A stretch of 64,000 nt of DNA from NCBI RefSeq assembly GCF_014205795.1, contig NZ_JACHCN010000014.1:62001-126000 (forward strand), read 5' to 3'. The position numbers were made by a program, and so were the translations under genes. The stretch comes from Rhodanobacter sp. MP7CTX1 (GTDB lineage Bacteria > Pseudomonadota > Gammaproteobacteria > Xanthomonadales > Rhodanobacteraceae). The notes beneath the pieces were generated by a model. The model did no database searches and was not told the DNA's origin. It was given only the letters and a program-made list of their open reading frames with translations. This document shows, one piece after another, positions 28,307-38,483 of this stretch. Within the stretch, counting starts at the first letter, position 1, and each line of letters opens with the position of its first letter.

Positions 28307-28633
28307 TCAGATGGCCTTGTCGATCATCTGGGTCAGCTGACCCTTGCTGACGGCGCCGATCTGGGTCGCTTCGACTTTGCCGTTCTTGAATACCATCAGG
28401 GTCGGGATGCCGCGCACGCCATAGGCGCGGGGGGTCTGCTGGTTGTGGTCGATATTCACTTTGACGATGCGCAGCTTGCCTTCGTACTCCTTGGCCAGAT
28501 CCTCGAGCATCGGCGCGATGGCCTTGCAGGGGCCGCACCATTCCGCCCAGAAATCCAGCAGCACCGGGGTTTCGGACTTGAGCACCTGCTGCTCAAAGGC
28601 ATCGTCGTTCACATGGGTAATCAGGTCGCTCAC
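28307..28633 (-). CDS. trxA: Thioredoxin
   Basis: A 108-residue redox protein with active site WAEWCGPCKAIAPML and the cis-Pro loop RGIPTLMVFKNG. The GTG at 28633 is the start: it has CGGAGA upstream at good spacing and gives the usual VSDLITHVNDDAFEQQVL N-terminus. The open frame to 28714 adds 27 unlikely residues. It is followed by rho, 180 bases on, and is divergent from rhlB, the arrangement seen in E. coli and relatives. Confidence 0.96.
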   Translation of the reverse strand: MSDLITHVNDDAFEQQVLKSETPVLLDFWAEWCGPCKAIAPMLEDLAKEYEGKLRIVKVNIDHNQQTPRAYGVRGIPTLMVFKNGKVEATQIGAVSKGQLTQMIDKAI

Positions 28634-28852
28634 CGGTATCTCCGTGGCTGGGGCACAAACGTTCGAGTGGAAATGCAAGGATGCAACAATGGGGTGCCAA
28701 ACAGGGGAAAACAAGCACCTGACGACGCCGGGAACGCACGTTCAGGTGATCCTGCACCCCGGGTCGGCCCCGGCCTGACAGACTCCCAGGCCGTCATCAG
28801 CTACACTCAGGCGCCCATGAAGCGCGAGTCGGGCCGGAACGAAGGAGTTGCC

Positions 28853-29044
28853 ATGGCGGCATATCTTCATTCCAGCGCAACTCAGGGCACGATTCAAGGG
28901 CGACTTTCACAGTCGCCCGTCAGATCGACGCCAACGTCCGACGCCGCCCACCGCGGCGCGACCTTGGCGAGCCTGACACTGAACCGCTTCGCTGCGCATC
29001 GCGCACCCGTCCTGCACCGCCCTCCGCCGACGTTCGGCGTCTGA
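28853..29044 (+). CDS. Candidate small ORF upstream of rhlB
   Basis: A 63-codon frame with a near-perfect ribosome binding site (GAAGGAG, 5 bases before ATG). It ends 48 bases before rhlB. The product (MAAYLHSSATQG start) is rich in Ser, Arg, Pro and Thr, with no recognisable domain, and the strong site could be chance. It may be a leader peptide or nothing. The remainder of the 459-base gap holds no other gene. Confidence 0.3.
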   Translation: MAAYLHSSATQGTIQGRLSQSPVRSTPTSDAAHRGATLASLTLNRFAAHRAPVLHRPPPTFGV

Positions 29045-29092
29045 GCGGCACAGCGCATTCCGCCGCCGTCTGGCAAGGTTTCCAATCCGCAT

Positions 29093-30865
29093 ATGTCACA
29101 AACTGTACTCACTGATACTTTCTTCACCAACTTCGATTTGCATCCATTGCTGCAGCAGGGTCTGGACGACAGCGGTTTTACCCGCTGCACGCCGATCCAG
29201 GAGATGACCCTCCCGCTCGCCCTGGCCGGCCGCGATGTCGCCGGTCAGGCGCAGACCGGCACCGGCAAGACCTGCGCGTTCCTGGTCGCGCTGATGAATC
29301 GCCTGTTGACCCATCCCGCCGTCGCCGAACGCAAGGACAGCGACCCGCGTGCGCTGGTGATCGCGCCGACCCGCGAGCTGGCGATCCAGATCGAGAAGGA
29401 CGCCAAGGCCATCGGCCGCCACACCGGCCTGCGCATCGCGCTGATCTACGGCGGCGTCGATTACGACAAGCAGCGCCAGCAGCTGAAAGATGGTTGCGAC
29501 ATCATCATCGCCACCCCGGGCCGACTGCTCGATTACCACAAGCAGAATGTGTTCGGCTTCAATGGCGTCGAAGTGATGGTCATTGACGAGGCCGATCGGA
29601 TGTTCGATCTGGGCTTCATCAAAGACGTGCGCTTCATCTTCCGCCGGCTGCCGGTGCGCGAACAGCGCCAGGTGCTGCTGTTCTCCGCCACGCTGTCCCA
29701 TCGCGTGCTGGAGCTCGCCTACGAGCACATGCACAACGCCGAGAAGCTGGTGGTCGAGAGCGACAACGTCACCGCCGACAAGGTGCGCCAGCTGGTCTAC
29801 TTCCCGGCCAAGGAAGAAAAGATGCCGCTGCTGCTGAACCTGCTCGAGCGCACCAAGGCCGAGCGCAGCATCATCTTCGTCAACACCAAGGCGGCCGCCG
29901 AACGCATCACCGAGCGGGTCAAGCGACACGGCATCCGCGTCGGCGCGATCTCCGGTGACGTGCCGCAGCTGAAGCGACAGAAGCTGCTCCAGCGTTTCCA
30001 GGACGGTCAGCTGGACATCCTGGTGGCCACCGACGTGGCGGCGCGCGGCCTGCACATTCCCGCGGTCAGCCACGTCTTCAATTACGACCTGCCGCAGGAC
30101 GCGGAGGACTACGTGCATCGCATCGGCCGTACGGCGCGACTCGGCGCCGAAGGTGACGCGATCAGTTTTGCCTGCGACCTGTATGCGATGTCGTTGCCGG
30201 ATATCGAGACCTATATCGGCCAGAGCATCCCGGTCGCCAGCATGGATGCGGATCTGCTGATCATGCCCAAGCCGCGCGCGCTGGACGCCGAGTTTGTGGC
30301 GAATGCCGCCGCCGACAGTGCTGCGTTTGGCGACGTGGTGGCGCCGCGTCCGGGCGAGGCCCCGCGTCGTTCGCATGGTTCCACCAGCCGTGATGGCCAG
30401 CGCAGCAGTGGTGGTGGCGCCCGTACGGGTGCGCGGCCGCCGCGTGAGCGCAAGCCAGCTGTCGCTGCTGTCGAGAGTAAGGTCGTGCACGCTGAAGTCG
30501 AGGTGGCACAGCCCGTTACGGTGGCAGCGAGCACGGCCGGCGTAGTACCGGGCGCTATCGAAAACGGCAGCGCCGAGGGTGCGCGCAAGCCACGTCGTCG
30601 CCGTGGCGGCCGCAATCGCCGCCGCGAGGGTGGCCCGGTCGAGGGTGGCGAGACGAAAGGTCACAGCATCACGACGGCGGTCGCCGAAGGCAATCGCGCA
30701 CCCCGTGGCGAACGTCGTCCGTCGCATGGTGCGGAATCCACCGCCAGCGCAAACCGCCCATCGCGGCAGGTCGCGGTGACCTCCGGCGTGGCTGGCGAGC
30801 ATCATGCCCATCCGAAGAAGCCAGGCTTGTTCCGCAGGCTGAGCCGGTTGTTCACCGGTCGTTGA
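29093..30865 (+). CDS. rhlB: ATP-dependent RNA helicase RhlB with long C-terminal tail
   Basis: A 590-residue DEAD-box helicase. The Q motif is FTRCTPIQ, followed by Walker [22 protein letters not shown] box [13 protein letters not shown], and the C-terminal block ARGLHIP and [10 protein letters not shown]. The RNA-helicase core ends near residue 390; E. coli RhlB has 421 residues. Residues ~392-590 are low-complexity and basic, with [15 protein letters not shown], and end in [13 protein letters not shown], a short amphipathic helix candidate. RhlB is a component of the RNA degradosome in other species. Divergent from trxA-rho as in many gammaproteobacteria. No clear ribosome binding site precedes the ATG. 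Confidence 0.93.
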   Translation: MSQTVLTDTFFTNFDLHPLLQQGLDDSGFTRCTPIQEMTLPLALAGRDVAGQAQTGTGKTCAFLVALMNRLLTHPAVAERKDSDPRALVIAPTRELAIQIEKDAKAIGRHTGLRIALIYGGVDYDKQRQQLKDGCDIIIATPGRLLDYHKQNVFGFNGVEVMVIDEADRMFDLGFIKDVRFIFRRLPVREQRQVLLFSATLSHRVLELAYEHMHNAEKLVVESDNVTADKVRQLVYFPAKEEKMPLLLNLLERTKAERSIIFVNTKAAAERITERVKRHGIRVGAISGDVPQLKRQKLLQRFQDGQLDILVATDVAARGLHIPAVSHVFNYDLPQDAEDYVHRIGRTARLGAEGDAISFACDLYAMSLPDIETYIGQSIPVASMDADLLIMPKPRALDAEFVANAAADSAAFGDVVAPRPGEAPRRSHGSTSRDGQRSSGGGARTGARPPRERKPAVAAVESKVVHAEVEVAQPVTVAASTAGVVPGAIENGSAEGARKPRRRRGGRNRRREGGPVEGGETKGHSITTAVAEGNRAPRGERRPSHGAESTASANRPSRQVAVTSGVAGEHHAHPKKPGLFRRLSRLFTGR

Positions 30866-30994
30866 GCCCGCTCTGAGTGCATCGATTGCCGCGGCCTGAA
30901 TCCGCGGCGATCGGTGAGTGCCGAAAGTTCTCAACTCGATGCCGGCTTCCCTTATCCTTGCCGCTGGAGCGGCATGCAGGTGTGGGGAGACGCG

Positions 30995-31672
30995 GTGATC
31001 CTTTTTGATCAAGTCAGCAAACGCTACGAAGGTGGCCACGAGGCGCTGTCGCAGCTTTCGTTCGAGGTGCCGACCGGCGAGATGGCGTTTGTCACCGGCC
31101 ATTCCGGCGCGGGCAAAAGCACGCTGCTCAAGTTGCTGGGGCTGATCGAACGGCCTTCGCATGGCCTGATCAAGCTGGACGGCAAGAACCTCGCGAAAAT
31201 CCGTCGCGGCGGCATTCCCAAATATCGCCGGCATATCGGCATGGTGTTCCAGGATCACCGCCTGCTGATGGAGCGCACGGTATTCGCGAACGTCGAGCTG
31301 CCATTGACGATCGCCGGCATCGCCCGAGCCGAGCGCGCGCGGCGGGTGAGGGCGGCGCTGGAGAAGGTCGGCCTGCTTGCCTATGAGCGCCAGCTGCCGG
31401 CCACCTTGTCGACCGGCGAGCAGCAGCGGGTCGGCATCGCACGGGCCATCGTGGCGCGACCGAGCCTGCTGATTGCCGACGAACCGACCGGCAACCTCGA
31501 TCCGCAACTGGCGCTGGAGATCATGGGCCTGTTCGGTGAATTTCAGCAGGTCGGCACCACGGTGTTGATCGCCAGCCACGACCTGCCGTTGATCAAGCGC
31601 ATGAAGAAACGCGTGATCGTGCTCGACCACGGTCGGCTGGTGGCCGACCTGGCTGCGCAGGAGGTGCTGTGA
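30995..31672 (+). CDS. ftsE: Cell division ATP-binding protein FtsE
   Basis: A 225-residue ABC ATPase working with FtsX at the septum. Walker A is [16 protein letters not shown], the Q-loop is [14 protein letters not shown], the signature is [14 protein letters not shown] and Walker B is [13 protein letters not shown]. The GTG at 30995 ([14 protein letters not shown]) is preceded by GGGGA at 6 bases and gives the normal length; the upstream ATG/GTG frame starting 30914 adds 27 residues without homology. The last bases overlap ftsX by 4 (GTGA). Confidence 0.96.
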   Translation: MILFDQVSKRYEGGHEALSQLSFEVPTGEMAFVTGHSGAGKSTLLKLLGLIERPSHGLIKLDGKNLAKIRRGGIPKYRRHIGMVFQDHRLLMERTVFANVELPLTIAGIARAERARRVRAALEKVGLLAYERQLPATLSTGEQQRVGIARAIVARPSLLIADEPTGNLDPQLALEIMGLFGEFQQVGTTVLIASHDLPLIKRMKKRVIVLDHGRLVADLAAQEVL

Positions 31673-32664
31673 ATACGCCACCCGAAGATCTCAACGCGAC
31701 GCTCAACGCGCCGCCCCCCGAAGCCTTGCCGCGCAACGAGCACAGCCGCGGTCGCCGCGTCGCCAGCTGGCAGGAACATCATGGCTGGAGTGCCGCGGCC
31801 AGCCTGCGTCGCCTCGCCTCGCGCCCGCTGGGTAGCCTGCTGACGATTACCGTGATGGGGCTGGCGCTGGCCTTGCCTCTGGCATTCTATCTATTGCTGG
31901 GCAATGTGCAGAAGCTCGGCGAGGCGCTGGGGCAAAGCCAGGCGATCAGCGTATTCATGCAGCCCGGCCAGGGTGCGCAGCAGGCGCAGTTGCTGGCCCA
32001 GCAGCTCGCCGATCGGCCACAGGTGGCCTCGGTCATCGTGAAAACTCCGCAACAAGGCATGGATGAACTGGCGAAAATGCAAGGATTCTCCGGTGCCCTG
32101 CAGACGCTGGACAGCAACCCGCTGCCGTATGTTTTGCAGCTGCAGCCGCGCGAGGGCCTGAGTGCCACTGAAGTTGAGCAGCTGGCGGCCGACGTGCGCA
32201 CGATGCACAGCGTCGATCTGGTGCAGGACAGCGGTAGCTGGCGGCAGCGTCTTGATGCCTTGCTCGGTGTTGGCAATCGGGCAGTGCTGGTGCTGGCCTC
32301 ATTGCTGGCGTTGGCGGCACTGCTGGTGGTCGGCAATACGGTGCGTGTGGATATCGCCAGCCGCAGCGAGGAAATCGGTGTGCTGCTGCTGGTCGGTGCC
32401 AGCAGTGCCTTCGTGCGTCGACCGTATCTCTATGCCGGCATCTGGTATGGCCTGTTTAGCGGCATTCTGGCGGCTTTGTTGGCAGTACTGATCGAATTCG
32501 CGCTGGCCGACCCGGTCGCGCAATTGAGCCGCGCCTATGATGGCAAGTTGCAGGTTGGTGGCTTGCCACTGTGGTTGCTGCTCGCCGTTCCGGTGGCGGC
32601 TGCCGCACTGGGTTGGCTGGGCGCGCGGCTGGTCAGTGCTTGGCAGTTGCGCAAGGCTGCGTGA
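31669..32664 (+). CDS. ftsX: Cell division membrane protein FtsX
   Basis: A 331-residue permease-like protein that passes the FtsE ATPase signal to periplasmic amidase activators. It has a cytoplasmic start of ~60 residues, membrane segment LTITVMGLALALPLAFYLLL, a periplasmic domain (SQAISVFMQPGQG onward), then three more membrane segments (VLASLLALAALLVVG, LYAGIWYGLFSGILAALLAVL, LWLLLAVPVAAAALGWLG). Starts at GTG overlapping the ftsE stop (GTGA). EnvC, the likely partner, is at 37.1 kb. Confidence 0.95.
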   Translation: MNTPPEDLNATLNAPPPEALPRNEHSRGRRVASWQEHHGWSAAASLRRLASRPLGSLLTITVMGLALALPLAFYLLLGNVQKLGEALGQSQAISVFMQPGQGAQQAQLLAQQLADRPQVASVIVKTPQQGMDELAKMQGFSGALQTLDSNPLPYVLQLQPREGLSATEVEQLAADVRTMHSVDLVQDSGSWRQRLDALLGVGNRAVLVLASLLALAALLVVGNTVRVDIASRSEEIGVLLLVGASSAFVRRPYLYAGIWYGLFSGILAALLAVLIEFALADPVAQLSRAYDGKLQVGGLPLWLLLAVPVAAAALGWLGARLVSAWQLRKAA

Positions 32665-32810
32665 GTCGAGTGGCCTTCTTACAGAGTGATCCGTATCGCA
32701 AGCGTTGATGCCGCGGTCAGTGCACTATCTGTTGTATTGAAGCGGACGCAGGGGGTGTGGCCGCGGGTTCATCGGCGAGGATCGCTACAGGCCATGTGGG
32801 TGAGTTGGGA

Positions 32811-33653
32811 ATGAGTACAAATATCAGCAGACGTCTGCTCACCGAGGCACCGCGCGTGCTGGTGGTCGACGGCTCGCGTGTGGTGCGACAGTTGATCACC
32901 CGCGTGCTGCAGGCCGAGCTGCCCGGCGTGGAGGTGGTGGGTTGCGGCAGCGGCACCGAGGCCACGCAGGTGCTCGGCGAAGGCGTGTTCGACTTCATCA
33001 CCATTTCCCTTCGGCTACCCGACATGGACGGGCTGGAGCTGGCGCGTTTCGTGCGCGAGTCGGCGCCGCAGGCCTATGTACCGATCGTGGTGGTGTCCGG
33101 CGACGTCGATGGTCGCCTGCACAGCCGCACGCTGGGTGAGCATGTCACCGATTATTTCGACAAGGCGCTGGGTTTCCAGGCGCTGGCCGAGTTCATCCGC
33201 GGCTACGTAAGCCCGCAGTCCGTCGCGGAAGGTACTGTGCTGTACGTCGAGGACAGTCGCGTGGTGGCCCTGGCGACCCGGCGCATGCTGGAGAAAATCG
33301 GCCTCAGTGTGCGCCACGTGGTCAGCGTTGAGGACGCGCTGGCCATGCTCGAGACCGATCGCGTGCAGGGCAACGTCGGCGCCGACGTGGTGCTTACCGA
33401 CGTCAGCCTGAAAGGCGAGCTGACCGGTGGCGACCTGCTCAAACGGATTCGTGGCGAGTTCGGATACGGCAAAGGCAAATTGCCGGTGCTAGTGATGACC
33501 GGCGATGAGAATCCGGCCAATCAGGCCGCCCTGATCAAGGCCGGTGCCAACGATCTGGTCGAGAAGCCGGTCGAGGAAGCCCTGCTGATCACCAAACTGC
33601 TGTTCCAGTTGCGCGTGGCGCGGCATCTGCGCACCCACACGGGCGACGCATGA
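32811..33653 (+). CDS. Double-receiver response regulator-like protein
   Basis: A 280-residue protein with two CheY-like receiver domains and no output domain. REC1 (~14-130) lacks the phosphoacceptor: the position reads [12 protein letters not shown], with S66 in place of Asp, and the acidic pair is DG at 20-21; Lys118 is kept. REC2 (~141-275) looks intact: E147/D148, D197 in VVLTDVSL, the T in VLVMTGDEN and the K in VEKPV. The ATG at 32811 is used; the frame extends to 32757. It sits between ftsX and ung and overlaps ung by 4 bases. Partner kinase and output are not visible. Confidence 0.87.
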   Translation: MSTNISRRLLTEAPRVLVVDGSRVVRQLITRVLQAELPGVEVVGCGSGTEATQVLGEGVFDFITISLRLPDMDGLELARFVRESAPQAYVPIVVVSGDVDGRLHSRTLGEHVTDYFDKALGFQALAEFIRGYVSPQSVAEGTVLYVEDSRVVALATRRMLEKIGLSVRHVVSVEDALAMLETDRVQGNVGADVVLTDVSLKGELTGGDLLKRIRGEFGYGKGKLPVLVMTGDENPANQAALIKAGANDLVEKPVEEALLITKLLFQLRVARHLRTHTGDA

Positions 33654-34369
33654 GCGACGAGCGGGTCAAGCTGGAGCCGTCGTGGAAGCTGCGGCTGGGT
33701 GATTATCTGCAGCGTCCGGAGATGCAGGCGCTGGCGGCTTTCCTGCGCGAGGAGAAGCACGCTGGCAAGCAGATATATCCGCCCGGTCCGGAGATCTTCG
33801 CCGCGTTCGAGCACACTCCGTTCGACGCCGTTCGGGTGGTGATCCTGGGCCAGGATCCGTACCACGGCCCTGGTCAGGCGCATGGCCTGTGCTTTTCAGT
33901 ACGCCCAGGCGTGCGCGTGCCACCGTCGCTGGAAAACATCTTCAAGGAGATCCAGCGCGACCTGGGCATCCCGCGGCCTGACCATGGCTGCCTCACGCCT
34001 TGGGCTGATCGGGGCGTTCTGTTGCTCAATAGCGTGCTGACCGTCGAGGACGGACGCGCTGGCTCGCACCAGGGCAAAGGGTGGGAAGGCTTCACCGATG
34101 CGGCGATCGACGCACTCAACCGGGAGCGCGAGGGTCTGGTGTTTCTGCTGTGGGGTGCCTACGCGCAGCGCAAGGGGCGGCTGATCGACAGCAACCGGCA
34201 TTGCGTGCTCAGCGCGGTACACCCATCGCCGCTGTCGGCCCACCGCGGGTTCATCGGCTGCGGCCATTTTTCCGCCGCGAACGACTTCCTGAAGGCCCAG
34301 GGGCAGCGGCCGGTCGACTGGTCATTGCCATCGCGTTCCGCATTGCAGGGCGGTTTCACGCCGGCTTGA
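33650..34369 (+). CDS. ung: Uracil-DNA glycosylase
   Basis: A 239-residue enzyme removing uracil from DNA. The catalytic motif [22 protein letters not shown] (Asp is the active-site base), the NIFKEIQ segment, [17 protein letters not shown], and the leucine loop [11 protein letters not shown] are all present. The start ATG overlaps the preceding stop by 4 bases (ATGA), so the two genes are probably translated together. Length is typical. Confidence 0.98.
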   Translation: MSDERVKLEPSWKLRLGDYLQRPEMQALAAFLREEKHAGKQIYPPGPEIFAAFEHTPFDAVRVVILGQDPYHGPGQAHGLCFSVRPGVRVPPSLENIFKEIQRDLGIPRPDHGCLTPWADRGVLLLNSVLTVEDGRAGSHQGKGWEGFTDAAIDALNREREGLVFLLWGAYAQRKGRLIDSNRHCVLSAVHPSPLSAHRGFIGCGHFSAANDFLKAQGQRPVDWSLPSRSALQGGFTPA

Positions 34370-34410
34370 ACGCCGCTTTGGGACCCTTATGTGGATACCG
34401 GGAACGGGAC

Positions 34411-34439
34411 TGGACGTCGGTCACAAATATCTGTACGAT
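34411..34439 (+). promoter_or_regulatory. Candidate sigma-70 promoter of rpoH
   Basis: TGGACG (34411-34416) and TACGAT (34434-34439) are 17 bases apart, each matching 4 of 6 consensus positions. They lie about 35 bases before the CIRCE element, so the operator would fall in the transcript just downstream of the start. Read by eye. Confidence 0.4.
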
Positions 34440-34472
34440 GCAGTTCATTAAGTGCCGGAACTAAGCCGGCAT

Positions 34473-34499
34473 TTAGCACTCGAAGTACCCGAGTGCTAA
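34473..34499 (+). promoter_or_regulatory. CIRCE element (HrcA operator) upstream of rpoH
   Basis: TTAGCACTC (34473-34481), nine bases, GAGTGCTAA (34491-34499): an exact match to the CIRCE consensus TTAGCACTC-N9-GAGTGCTAA bound by the heat-shock repressor HrcA. It is 30 bases before the rpoH ATG. It implies that HrcA represses rpoH in this organism. hrcA itself is not in the window. Confidence 0.9.
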
Positions 34500-34529
34500 T
34501 CTTGTAAATCGATTCCGGAGGTTTCATCC

Positions 34530-35390
<861 letters not shown>

Positions 35391-35417
35391 GCGACGACTG
35401 ATCGTCTGCGATAAGCA

Positions 35418-35441
35418 ACGGCCCCGCGAGGGGCCGTTTGC
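35418..35441 (+). terminator. Terminator after rpoH
   Basis: An 8-bp stem (acggcccc / ggggccgt) with loop gcga, followed by TTTG. It is 27 bases after the rpoH stop. Confidence 0.75.
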
Positions 35442-35458
35442 GTTGGTGAGGGCTTTGC

Positions 35459-35546
35459 GTAGGTTGGGGTGAGCGAAGCGAAGCCCAACGTCTCCGCGGG
35501 GGGCTTGAGGTACCGTTGGGCTTCGCTTTAGCTCACCCCAACCTAC
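35459..35546. repeat. Interspersed palindrome, family A copy 3
   Basis: Arms 35459-35489 (gtaggttggggtgagcgaag) and 35515-35546 are inverted with a one-base insertion, around a 25-base loop. It fills the gap between rpoH and the S41 protease gene, which converge. Confidence 0.9.
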
Positions 35547-35557
35547 ATGGGCTGTCG

Positions 35558-36949
35558 TCAGCGGTGGACGGTGGCGGTGTGCCCGAGCGCCATTCCCTTG
35601 AGCACGTTCAACGCCTGCGACAGTTCGTAGTCGCTGGTGGCCAGCTTGGCGTCGGCGGCGCTGCCGTCGTCGTTGATGTTGGTGTCAGCCTTGGCGTTCT
35701 CGTTGGCCAGATGGTTCGGCAGATCGGCTTCGGAGCTGATCAGGATCGGCGCACTGTCAGCCTTGTTCACGGTCAGGTCGGCCAGCGCGATATCGGGCTT
35801 GATGCCTTCGGCCTGGATCGATGTACCGTTAGGTGTGTAGTAGCGCGCGGTGGTGATTTTCACGGCGTGGTCGGCGTCCAGCGGCAGCACGGTCTGTACC
35901 ACGCCCTTGCCGAAGGTACGCTGGCCCATGATCAGCGCACGATGGTTGTCCTTGAGCGCACCGGCGACAATCTCGGCGGCCGAGGCCGTGCCGTTGTTGG
36001 TCAGCAACACGATCGGAGCACCATTGAGCTGGTCGCCGTGATGTGCGCTGAAGCTCATGTTCGCGTCCTGCAGTCGGCCGCGGGTGGTGACGATGATGCC
36101 GGAGTCGAGGAAATTGTCGCTCACTCCCACGGCCGCCGTGAGCAGGCCGCCGGGGTTGTTGCGCAGATCCAGCACGGCACCTTTTTGCGGGCCGTTCTTC
36201 TTGATCAGGTCACCGAGCTTTTTATCCAGGTCATTGGCAGTGTCGTCCTGGAACTGACTGATCCGTACGTAGGCGTAGCCCGGTTGCAGCTCACGCACCT
36301 TGACGCTGCTGACGGCGATGTTTTCGCGCACCATGTGCAGGTCGATCAGCTTGTCGGTGTTCGCGTGAACGATGGTCAGGGTGATCTTGCTGCCCGGCTT
36401 GCCGCGCAGCTGGTCGAACATGCTGTCGACGTTCTGCGGGTCGATCACGGTGCCGTTGATCTTGACGATGCTGTCGCCTGCCTTGATCCCGGCACGCGCC
36501 GCCGGGGTGTCGTCGATCGGCGAGATGATGCGCAGGCCGCCATCCTCCTGCAGCACCTCGATGCCGAGGCCGCTGTACTGGCCGGTGGTGTCTTCGTTGA
36601 GCTGGGTCAGGCCCTCACGGTCCAGGTACTCGCTGTGCGGATCGAGTCCGCTGAGCATGCCGGTGATCGCCGCCTTCATCAGGGTCTTGTTGTCGACCTT
36701 TTCCACATAGGCCTGGCGCACCACCTCATAGACCCGGCTGAAATTGCGGATGTCATCCAGGTCGACCTGATCATTGCTGGAACTGGCGCGGGCTGGCGCG
36801 CTGGTGCTTATGGCTGCAGGCAGATCGACTGGCGGAGCGGCCACGCTGGAGGCCGCGGCAGGCGTCGTTTGCGCATGCATGAGCGGCGCTGAAAGGAGAA
36901 GCGGGACAGCCAGCAGCAGGGTGATCTGGCTACGAGAGGAGAGACGCAT
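35558..36949 (-). CDS. C-terminal processing protease, S41 family
   Basis: A 463-residue periplasmic protease with a signal peptide at ~1-27 (ITLLLAVPLLLSAPLMHA). The order is an N-terminal helical region, a PDZ domain (~residues 120-200, GLGIEVLQEDGGLRIISPI) and the S41 catalytic core. The nucleophile Ser is in NGTASAAEIVAGAL and the Lys in GQRTFGKGVVQT. The start at 36949 has GGAG 7 bases upstream. EnvC lies 148 bases upstream on the same strand; envC and a ctpA-like gene are often neighbours in gammaproteobacteria. Likely role: cleaving cell-wall enzymes. Confidence 0.93.
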   Translation of the reverse strand: MRLSSRSQITLLLAVPLLLSAPLMHAQTTPAAASSVAAPPVDLPAAISTSAPARASSSNDQVDLDDIRNFSRVYEVVRQAYVEKVDNKTLMKAAITGMLSGLDPHSEYLDREGLTQLNEDTTGQYSGLGIEVLQEDGGLRIISPIDDTPAARAGIKAGDSIVKINGTVIDPQNVDSMFDQLRGKPGSKITLTIVHANTDKLIDLHMVRENIAVSSVKVRELQPGYAYVRISQFQDDTANDLDKKLGDLIKKNGPQKGAVLDLRNNPGGLLTAAVGVSDNFLDSGIIVTTRGRLQDANMSFSAHHGDQLNGAPIVLLTNNGTASAAEIVAGALKDNHRALIMGQRTFGKGVVQTVLPLDADHAVKITTARYYTPNGTSIQAEGIKPDIALADLTVNKADSAPILISSEADLPNHLANENAKADTNINDDGSAADAKLATSDYELSQALNVLKGMALGHTATVHR

Positions 36950-37096
36950 GCTGGGACTCCATGCAAAAAACAAGTGTCGCGCCGGAACGCAACTGAAATA
37001 TATGGTTGTGACAACCGAACGCGGGCGCAATTCCTGCGAAGTACGCACTGATTCGGCCAGAGTACGCTCCTAGCCTGCGATTCGCTGTCAAAGGCG

Positions 37097-38335
37097 TCAA
37101 CGGCGCTGACTTAACCAGCTGCGTGGATCGACCGGTTGGCTGTCTTTGCGTAGTTCGAAATAAACCCCCGTGTTGATGCCGGTGGGCGGGCTGGCGGTGC
37201 CGATCGCCTCGCCGACCTCGACCTGATCGCCGACGCCATGCAGCAGGGTCTCGTTGTTGCCGTACATGCTCATCCAGCCGTTGCCGTGGTTGACGATCAG
37301 CAACATGCCGTAGCCGCGCAGGAAACCGGCGTAGATCACCCGGCCGCGTGCCACCGCGTGAATCTCGCTGCCGCCGTTCGCCTTGATCAGCACACCGTTG
37401 CCGTAGCTGTTGACCACCCCGCTGGCGGGCCAGGGCAGGTTGCCGCGGATATCGGCAGTGGCGCTGCCGACGGGAATGGGCGGCGGCGGCACGTTATGGC
37501 CGGGATGTGCCTTCCGTGCAGCCTCGCGTGCAGCGGCATCGCGGGCTGCCGCTTCGCGCGCAGCCTCTTCGATCGCCTTCTGCAACTTGTCGACCAGCTG
37601 GTTGAGCGATTGTGCGTTCTGCTTCAGCGCGGCCAGTCGCTGCGCCTGGTCTTTGTATTGCGCATCGGTGTCTGCCGCCAGCTTCTGCTGCGCTGCGCGC
37701 TGCGCGGTCAGCGTCTGCGCCTGCTGCTCGCGTTGCAGCTTGGTGGCCTGCAACGCCTGTTGTTGATGGGTGATCGTGTTCTCCAGGTCCTGCAGTTTGA
37801 CCAGATCCGCCATCAGCTGCTGCACGCGCTGCACGCGGTCCTGCTGGAAATACTTCGAATACACCAGCGCACGGGAGATGCGTGCCACGTCTTCATCACC
37901 CAGCAGCAGGCGAAGGTCCGAGCCCTGGTCAAGCGCGTAGGTGGCTCGCAGCAGGTCGGCGATCGCTGCGTGCTGGCTGTCCAGCTTCTGCTGCAAATCA
38001 GCGCGTTGCTGCTGCAACTGGTCAAGGTCGTGCTGCTTGGCGGTTAGATCGGTGTCGGTCTGGTGCACCGCCCGCGCTGCACTGGCCAGCGCATCGGCTT
38101 GCTGCGCCAGCTGGGCGTTGACGCTGTCGCGGCGCGCCGCTGTATCGGCTTGCTCCTTCGCCAGCGCCGCCATCTTGCTGCGGACATCGGCGAGCTTCTG
38201 CTCGGCCGCGGCCTGTTCGGTATGGCTCTTGCTGTCCTGCTGGGCGGTCGCTGGGGTGGCGAAGGCGCCAGTCAGCAATGCACCGGCGATCAGGCCGGAA
38301 AGAAGAGAGCGCGGGAACTGGTTGGGCTTGGGCAT
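37097..38335 (-). CDS. envC: Murein hydrolase activator EnvC-like (coiled coil plus degenerate LytM)
   Basis: A 412-residue periplasmic protein with signal peptide (LLSGLIAGALLTGAFATPATA). A long Gln/Ala-rich coiled coil follows (residues ~35-260), with AAREAAARDAAAREAARKA at its end, then a C-terminal LytM-like domain (WPASGVVNSYGNG onward). The LytM zinc-ligands are not intact: the HxH motif position reads GVYFELRK, so it is probably an activator of amidases and not a hydrolase, as in E. coli EnvC. FtsEX, its usual partner, is at 31-32.7 kb. S41 protease follows. Confidence 0.9.
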   Translation of the reverse strand: MPKPNQFPRSLLSGLIAGALLTGAFATPATAQQDSKSHTEQAAAEQKLADVRSKMAALAKEQADTAARRDSVNAQLAQQADALASAARAVHQTDTDLTAKQHDLDQLQQQRADLQQKLDSQHAAIADLLRATYALDQGSDLRLLLGDEDVARISRALVYSKYFQQDRVQRVQQLMADLVKLQDLENTITHQQQALQATKLQREQQAQTLTAQRAAQQKLAADTDAQYKDQAQRLAALKQNAQSLNQLVDKLQKAIEEAAREAAARDAAAREAARKAHPGHNVPPPPIPVGSATADIRGNLPWPASGVVNSYGNGVLIKANGGSEIHAVARGRVIYAGFLRGYGMLLIVNHGNGWMSMYGNNETLLHGVGDQVEVGEAIGTASPPTGINTGVYFELRKDSQPVDPRSWLSQRR

Positions 38336-38483
38336 GCGGCCGATTATCCCTGAGCTTTGCGGCCGCGGCGAGACGGCAGAAATGGCGTCGTGTCGCCCTG
38401 TTCGCCCACGCCGGTTACGCCGGTTTGTCAGCGCGCGCTGTTACGCCGCCAGGACCGATTTTCATTTGGACGCCTAAATGGCT

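Noticed and set aside
29096..31681. 861-codon open frame on the minus strand across rhlB and ftsE
   Set aside because: It is the antisense shadow of two clear genes in GC-rich DNA; the translation is His/Arg/Gln-rich with no domain and it spans the rhlB-ftsE gap.
34401..34425. Sigma-E type promoter before rpoH (GGAAC then TCACA)
   Set aside because: The spacing is too short for the sigma-E consensus and the -10 is poor; the sigma-70 candidate fits better.
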